Shown: piece by piece, positions 59,401 to 64,000 of the stretch
Position numbering within the stretch: the first letter of the stretch is position 1
Layout of the letters: the number at the start of each line of letters is the position of its first letter
NCBI GenBank assembly: GCA_004335635.1
Contig: QAXH01005824.1
Location: forward strand, 1 to 64,000
Reading direction: 5' to 3'
Origin: Chloromonas sp. AAM2
Taxonomy: Eukaryota > Chlorophyta > Chlorophyceae > Chlamydomonadales > Chlamydomonadaceae
DNA: 64,000 nt
Notes under the pieces: model-generated
The model's database searches: none
Told to the model about the DNA's origin: nothing
What the model saw: the letters and a program-made list of their open reading frames with translations, nothing else
Program-made: the position numbers and the translations under genes

Positions 59401-62400
59401 ATATTGTGTCTAGCTGCAGTACCGTGGGTTGAACCATGGAAAGCCATGTAATGATGATGATGATGATTATCATGTTCTTGCACAGTCCATGCAATCCGTG
59501 TGTGGTTTCACCTGTAGGCCGACTGTGTGGAGCGCATGAAGAAACGGATGATCTTTGAGGAGAAGGATCTGTGGACCAGGAACAGCATCTTGAAGCGCAC
59601 CAGGCTGCCCACCGCCTCGGTGGACTTGTGTATGACCTGCTGCACCCGGTTGCCACGCGTGCTGCTCTGCTGCCGGATGAACCTGGCGCATGCCAAGCAA
59701 CGATGGGAGGGTTGCAACGAGTGACAAGAACGATGGGAGGGGTGTAGAGGTGAGAGGCTCAGGCGAGGTTGGTGTGCATGGTCCCGACATGAAACAAAGC
59801 AAACCAGCAGTGTAGTGTCTTAGGAAACCGCCACAAAAACTGCAGCGTGTAGTGTCTCAAGAAACCGCCACACATCATGCCGCGATTGTCCCGTACTGAC
59901 TGTGTTGCACCTGACTTGTAGGGTGACTGCAGCCTTAGAACCAATCGTCCCGGCTATCAACAACCAGTCTATGGGACCATTCCCTGCACGGTGTCCATAG
60001 CTTCCGGGTATCCACATCTGTTTGATAACAGCCGAATGAGATGGCATGAAAGCTGGATGTCGAGATCACATGCCATCCCTCGGTACCTGAGTGTGCTCGC
60101 ATGCAGTTCGTGCACCGACGAACAGTCCCCGTAGAGCAGCCCCTTGAGCTGCGCCAGCGTGCCCGTGCAGTCCAGCACCCACACACCCGTGGGCATGGAG
60201 GCAGTGGCCTGCAGACAGCACGTGTGAGACAGACGCTCAGCTTGTCAGAAAGTGCTACGTTTTTGTTTTTGTTGTTCGTGTTGTTTGTGTGTTGTTGATG
60301 CGGTCTTCAGTCCGGGGAGGACTGCTCAGCGGGAAAACGAGGAGAGGGAAACCGCAGGTAACCTGTCACCACTGCACCCGACAGCAATGGCAAGTTGAAC
60401 AATTCCCTAGTGCAGGAGCCTGTGCTATCTCCCAGCGCTCGACTCTAGAACAGTGCAGATGCCGCCGTGCCTTGCCATTCTCAACTCGTCAGAAAGGTAC
60501 TTGTTCAGTTTGCACATGTGTGCGCGACGTTCACACGTGTCCAAAACTCGTGCATCTGACATGGCAGAGTAACACCACACATGCTACCAACCGCAGACCA
60601 TGCCAGCAGTCGAATGAAGCATAGGTAATATCATGGCTGTTCTACAGAAGGCGCCTTTTATGTTGCAAATGACTTACAACGAAGTGTGGCTTGTCTTCTG
60701 GGTTGTATAAATGCCACTGAATTGCAATGCCAGTGTAGACGCCCGGGCGACCAACGTCGTCTCGGTACTCGAACTCGTCCTTTATGTTCAGTTTGGCCAC
60801 CTGTGTGAGAGGAGCAGGGGAGTGCGGGCCCGTGTGAGGGTTGCGGGCGTCAAAGGGGAGACACAGCTTCAGACAGACTTAAAGGTCATTGAATCAGGAA
60901 CATTCAGTTGTCCCGGGCATGGGCACCTGCATACCAGGCTCAGGGGACGGGCCCCCTTGCTGTCTGACTTGGCTAGACGCCATTCGATCAAACACACAAA
61001 CACAGTCTATCATTCCCTGGCTGAGCAGTCCTTTTGCGTTGCATGTGGGGGTTGCGGGATTTCCCAGCCCCCAGTATGTATGAGGCGCTTTTTAAAAATG
61101 AACAAGGCAACTACTTCTTGTCAAACCGTGTCTGACTTGCTCACTGCTAAACACAATACTGAACAGCACAAACAGCCGGGCCATGAGCCTGACCTGTTGC
61201 ATGAGAAAGGGTAGGTCTGCTGCGATGCCGGGCATGAGCCAGCTGCATATGATGAGCTTGACTGGCGCCGCTGAGGTCTCGTGTATGCGACTGAACTCGT
61301 CAAGAGAGTGGACCAGCAGCCTAAGCGAGTGAGAGATTGGGAAGAACAAGTTTGGGACAAGTGAGGAGTCAGGAAAGCACCAGCCGAGCAGGAAACTATC
61401 TGCAGAGACTAGGACAAGAGACGCAAACACTGCAGGTCTGCCGATTTAGCGTCAATTTAGTCACTGCACACTTGGCAGTCTCAAGCCAGTGTTCTTCTAT
61501 TTGGTTTGCTCCATAACGCTCAAGCTGTGGGTTGGGTCGCGGACAAATCTCACTCCTCGTGTATGATAGTGATGATAGTAATATATAATGATAGTAATGA
61601 TAATGATAGTATGATATATTATATATGATAATCATATATAATGATAATATGATAGTAATGATAATGATGTGCCCATGGGCACTCCTGTGTATGATAGTGG
61701 CTCACAATTGAGCAGCACACAGCTCAACTGCGCGTGCTTCAGGCTCACATATCTGTAGCCGTGTGTCCTTGTACCCACACCCTAGCCTTGGGCCCACCTT
61801 CTGCGCTGCACGTCATAGCGGCTCATGCTCATGGTGATGCCCAGGTCGGACGTGAGCGTCTGGGTGGGCGCGGCGGGCAGGCTGCAGGGCAGGCCAGTTC
61901 GCGCCAAGCAGGGGACATGGACAATCAAATCCCAGGAGATAGCCTTCCAGCAGCATGAGTTTTGCGCTGGATTTCATATATGGTCCGGTAAGGGTGATAT
62001 GTAGCAGCAGGCAGAAACCCATGACTGCCTACTATGCTCAAAATCCCATTATATTTTGTCACAGATAGAATGTAGCCAAGGGAAGTGGCTCGCTTGTTGT
62101 CTTGTTATAAGCAGTACTCAGCATTGGTACAGTTGATACCCAGTACACCTAGCGACAATAAAATATATCATCAGTATCAACGCGAAGGTGCCAGCACTGC
62201 AATCAGGAAGTAAGAACCAGAGTACGTTCCCGGCTGCTGAACGGCGTGCTTTTCCTGTGTACGTGGTGCACTAAATAGGGATGTCGCCCCTGCCACTGAC
62301 AGTGCCAGCCTGACCCATGACACGGACCATTGCCACACCTCCTGGACAGTCTTTGACAGTGGCCACCGGAAGCAATCTCATCAGGCCTAACGCCCACATA

Positions 62401-64000
62401 GCACTGTCATAGCCTTCACACAGACCTGTTGTGCTAATGGACTCTCATCCTCACTGGGCAGTCCTCCCCGGATTGAAGGCGGTGTAAACAACAACAACAA
62501 CAACAACAACACGAACATGCACCTGATGATGTCCACAAGAGGGAACAGCATGTCCGCCTGCTGCAGCCGCTCCAGCAGCGGTAGGATGAGCGGCAGGCGC
62601 TGGGTGTAGGTGCCGGGCGACAGGTACAGCAGGAAGTCGTAGGTGGACAGCGGAGCGGGGTCAGCTGCGTCCAGGGAGTGGGCCTGGTCGCCTGGTTTCG
62701 GCACGGGATGTGTGGGCTGCGCACAAGCACAGCAAGCGGTGGTGATAGCTTAAGCACTCCGGTTTGAGTCAAAGCTGCAGTATGAAAACAGGGCTGTCAT
62801 CGCGAACAGCGTGAGCAAGGACATGGGCAGAAGAAGGCTACTATGGGGGAAAGGATTTCCCACTTCAATGCATGGTTGAGCTGGTGACACGCATGCCCCG
62901 GGTTCACATGTCGTTATCATCAAACAGCACGTTGGTTTGCTGCCAAGAGCTCAGTACGCTGCATGCATGTGACACACGCCATGTGCTCATGCACATGCAA
63001 TGGGGCGTGGAAAACGTGCATTGCGTGATTGTCTCGTCAGTGTTTGCACCGAACACGTTCATCTTGACAATCCTGGTCGCAAGAATGTTAAAGATCCACT
63101 TGATGCTGCAGGGTGCTTGACTTCCATTGCAGTTGCCTTGCAATGCACGCTCCTACAAAACGCTACATGCGCACACACATGTACGAGATGCACATGAGAA
63201 TCACACCTTCATGACAAGGATGTTTGCCGTGCCCAGGCCTGAGATGGTGGGCAGGTCGTCCGGGCAGATGTAGATGAACACCTGTACGTTATCCCCTTGC
63301 AGCTCACCCGTTTCATCGATGGACACGGGGTAGACCTGCACACGGCGGCACAAAGCTGGTAAAGCTGGTAAAGCCGGTTGCATGGAAGCAGGCGGCAGCA
63401 AGCCACGTTGACATTGTTTGTTTGTAGTAGGTAATCATAACCTAGACAGACATGGGCTTTTGGGCGTGTCCGTCACTGAGCTGGAGACAGCGCTGCAACG
63501 AAGCAAGGTGTGCATGTGAACGATCATGTATCAATGCGTCAGGAGCGATGAAAACAGAAGTCTGATAACCAGGGAGGCTCTGGCATGTGTGGGCTATGCT
63601 GCTCATGTGCCCATGCTTCAGGATTATGTGGAGACATACAGCCCATGCGCATTTGAGACCAGCACATGCAACCAAAGGCTTTAAGAACGTTATGCAGGTA
63701 GCCATGTGGACTGCAGCGGCTAAGACCATGCTGAGCAAATTTGTCCCTCCTCACAATTCCTGGCGAAAGCAAGGTTTGCGCGTTTGTTGGGTGTCACAGT
63801 ATGCGTACTAAGTGGCAGACCCTTGTGTGCCCCATGCATGCAGAGCAACATTACCTGCACATCTTTTGTTTGTGCGACGTTCATGGTTTCTGCCTGTGTC
63901 AGAAAGGCATGGGCGTCAGTCACAAGCTCAGACTCGGCGTAGAGGGACACTGAATATCCCAGACCTTGGAGGGCATAGATCATCCACAGCACGGATGTGT
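56490..64000 (-). CDS. Glycosyltransferase-like protein with C-terminal DUF5672 domain (5' partial)
   Basis: DUF5672 proteins are predicted glycosyltransferases; substrate unknown. Exons from the right edge: 64000-63855, a tentative 63492-63445, 63335-63207, 62716-62523, 61881-61798, 61320-61194, 60800-60678, 60208-60087, 59682-59512, 59148-58905, 58136-57969, 57641-57520, 57258-57153 and 56624-56490 (stop). From 63335 on the exons sum to 1725 nt (574 residues), all in phase. The first about 300 visible residues (IYALQGLGYSVSLYAESEL; QVFIYICPDDLPTI; VKLIICSWLMPGI) look like a nucleotide-sugar-binding fold. The DUF5672 half shows VIVEARPHYGFLYVVLNAAW, EHLLLFQTDSLIL, YDYVGAPWHQ, VGNGGFSMRS, QEDVFY and a closing HAAWFYTNH. 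The 58136-57969 exon needs a GC donor. The start lies outside the window. Confidence 0.8.
57651..57715. repeat. GAGT/ACTC microsatellite against a splice acceptor
   Basis: (GAGT)n with GGGCA interruptions on the plus strand. On the minus strand it is (ACTC)n lying immediately upstream of the acceptor at 57643-57642, where it takes the place of the pyrimidine tract. Confidence 0.85.
59368..59468 (-). repeat. Dispersed repeat family F1, minus-strand copy
   Basis: AGAGATATTGTGTCTAGCTG, then CAGTACCGTGGGTTGAACCA and an ATG microsatellite tail. It matches the copies at 2126, 35571 and 41643 and lies in an intron of the DUF5672-type gene. Confidence 0.85.
60257..60345 (+). repeat. Dispersed repeat family F2 copy
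   Basis: A GTT-rich tract followed by CAGTCCGGGGAGGACTGCTC and an AGCGGGAAAACGAGGAGAGG tail, as at 17866-17965. Intronic. Confidence 0.75.
61562..61668. repeat. ATGATAGT/ATAATGATAGTA A/T-rich tandem repeat
   Basis: Irregular units of TGATAGTAATGATAATGATA with ATATATA cores. It is partly self-complementary and intronic. Confidence 0.8.
62443..62513 (-). repeat. Dispersed repeat family F2, minus-strand copy
   Basis: CACTGGGCAGTCCTCCCCGG, then ATTGAAGGCGGTGTAAACAA and (CAA)n. It is the reverse complement of the F2 copies at 17866 and 60257, and lies just downstream of the exon ending at 62523. Confidence 0.8.

Noticed and set aside
1..64000. tRNA, rRNA, operons, bacterial or viral gene blocks
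   Set aside because: None seen; all supported genes are intron-containing nuclear algal genes. Short tRNAs could be missed by eye.

Overview
The window is nuclear DNA from a chlorophyte green alga, most likely a chlorophycean of the Chlamydomonas/Volvox/Haematococcus type. The evidence is intron-dense genes (short exons, GT-AG introns of about 60-1300 nt), plastid-targeted proteins, abundant microsatellites and dispersed repeats, and above all a PETs-type gene that fuses the plastid S1-domain ribosomal protein PSRP-7 to two EF-Ts domains, an arrangement known from Chlamydomonas. There is one assembly gap (37 N at 18208-18244) inside a GT microsatellite.

Layout. 179-4994 (+): a split gene resembling family-92-type glycosyltransferases, 5' end outside the window. 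8100-11821 (+): a coiled-coil protein of unknown function. 12384-15107 (-): plastid homoserine kinase, 6 exons, reading frame closed. 15391-19446 (+): nucleolar SURF6/Rrp14, 7 exons, divergent from homoserine kinase over 283 bp. 20776-30757 (+): the PETs gene, 21 exons joining to 3024 nt (1007 residues). 33979-34761 (-): a FAX1-like plastid fatty-acid exporter, 3 exons, 191 residues. 40869-45085 (-): a secretory GT17-like N-acetylglucosaminyltransferase. 47988-50194 (-): a small MORN-repeat protein. 52176-53865 (+): cytosolic ribosomal protein eS19, 150 residues. 56490-64000 (-): a large protein with a DUF5672 glycosyltransferase-like C-terminal half, 5' end beyond the right edge. The stretches between are repeat-rich and hold no gene I can defend.

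Functional themes. Two genes serve translation or ribosome assembly in cytosol and nucleolus (eS19, SURF6) and one serves the plastid (PETs). Two are plastid metabolism or transport (homoserine kinase for threonine/methionine; FAX for fatty-acid export). Three look like glycan-modifying enzymes of the secretory pathway, although they belong to unrelated families. Nothing suggests an operon or cluster; strands alternate.

Most notable points: the PETs gene with an internal 1340-nt intron containing stops that could end a PSRP-7-only form; a roughly 100-bp block nearly identical between its two EF-Ts domains, suggesting local gene conversion; two inferred GC-AG introns; splice acceptors abutting microsatellites; a perfect 47-bp inverted repeat; and at least three microsatellite-linked dispersed repeat families. 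All exon models were read by eye from splice consensus, phase and protein similarity; no alignment or transcript evidence was available.
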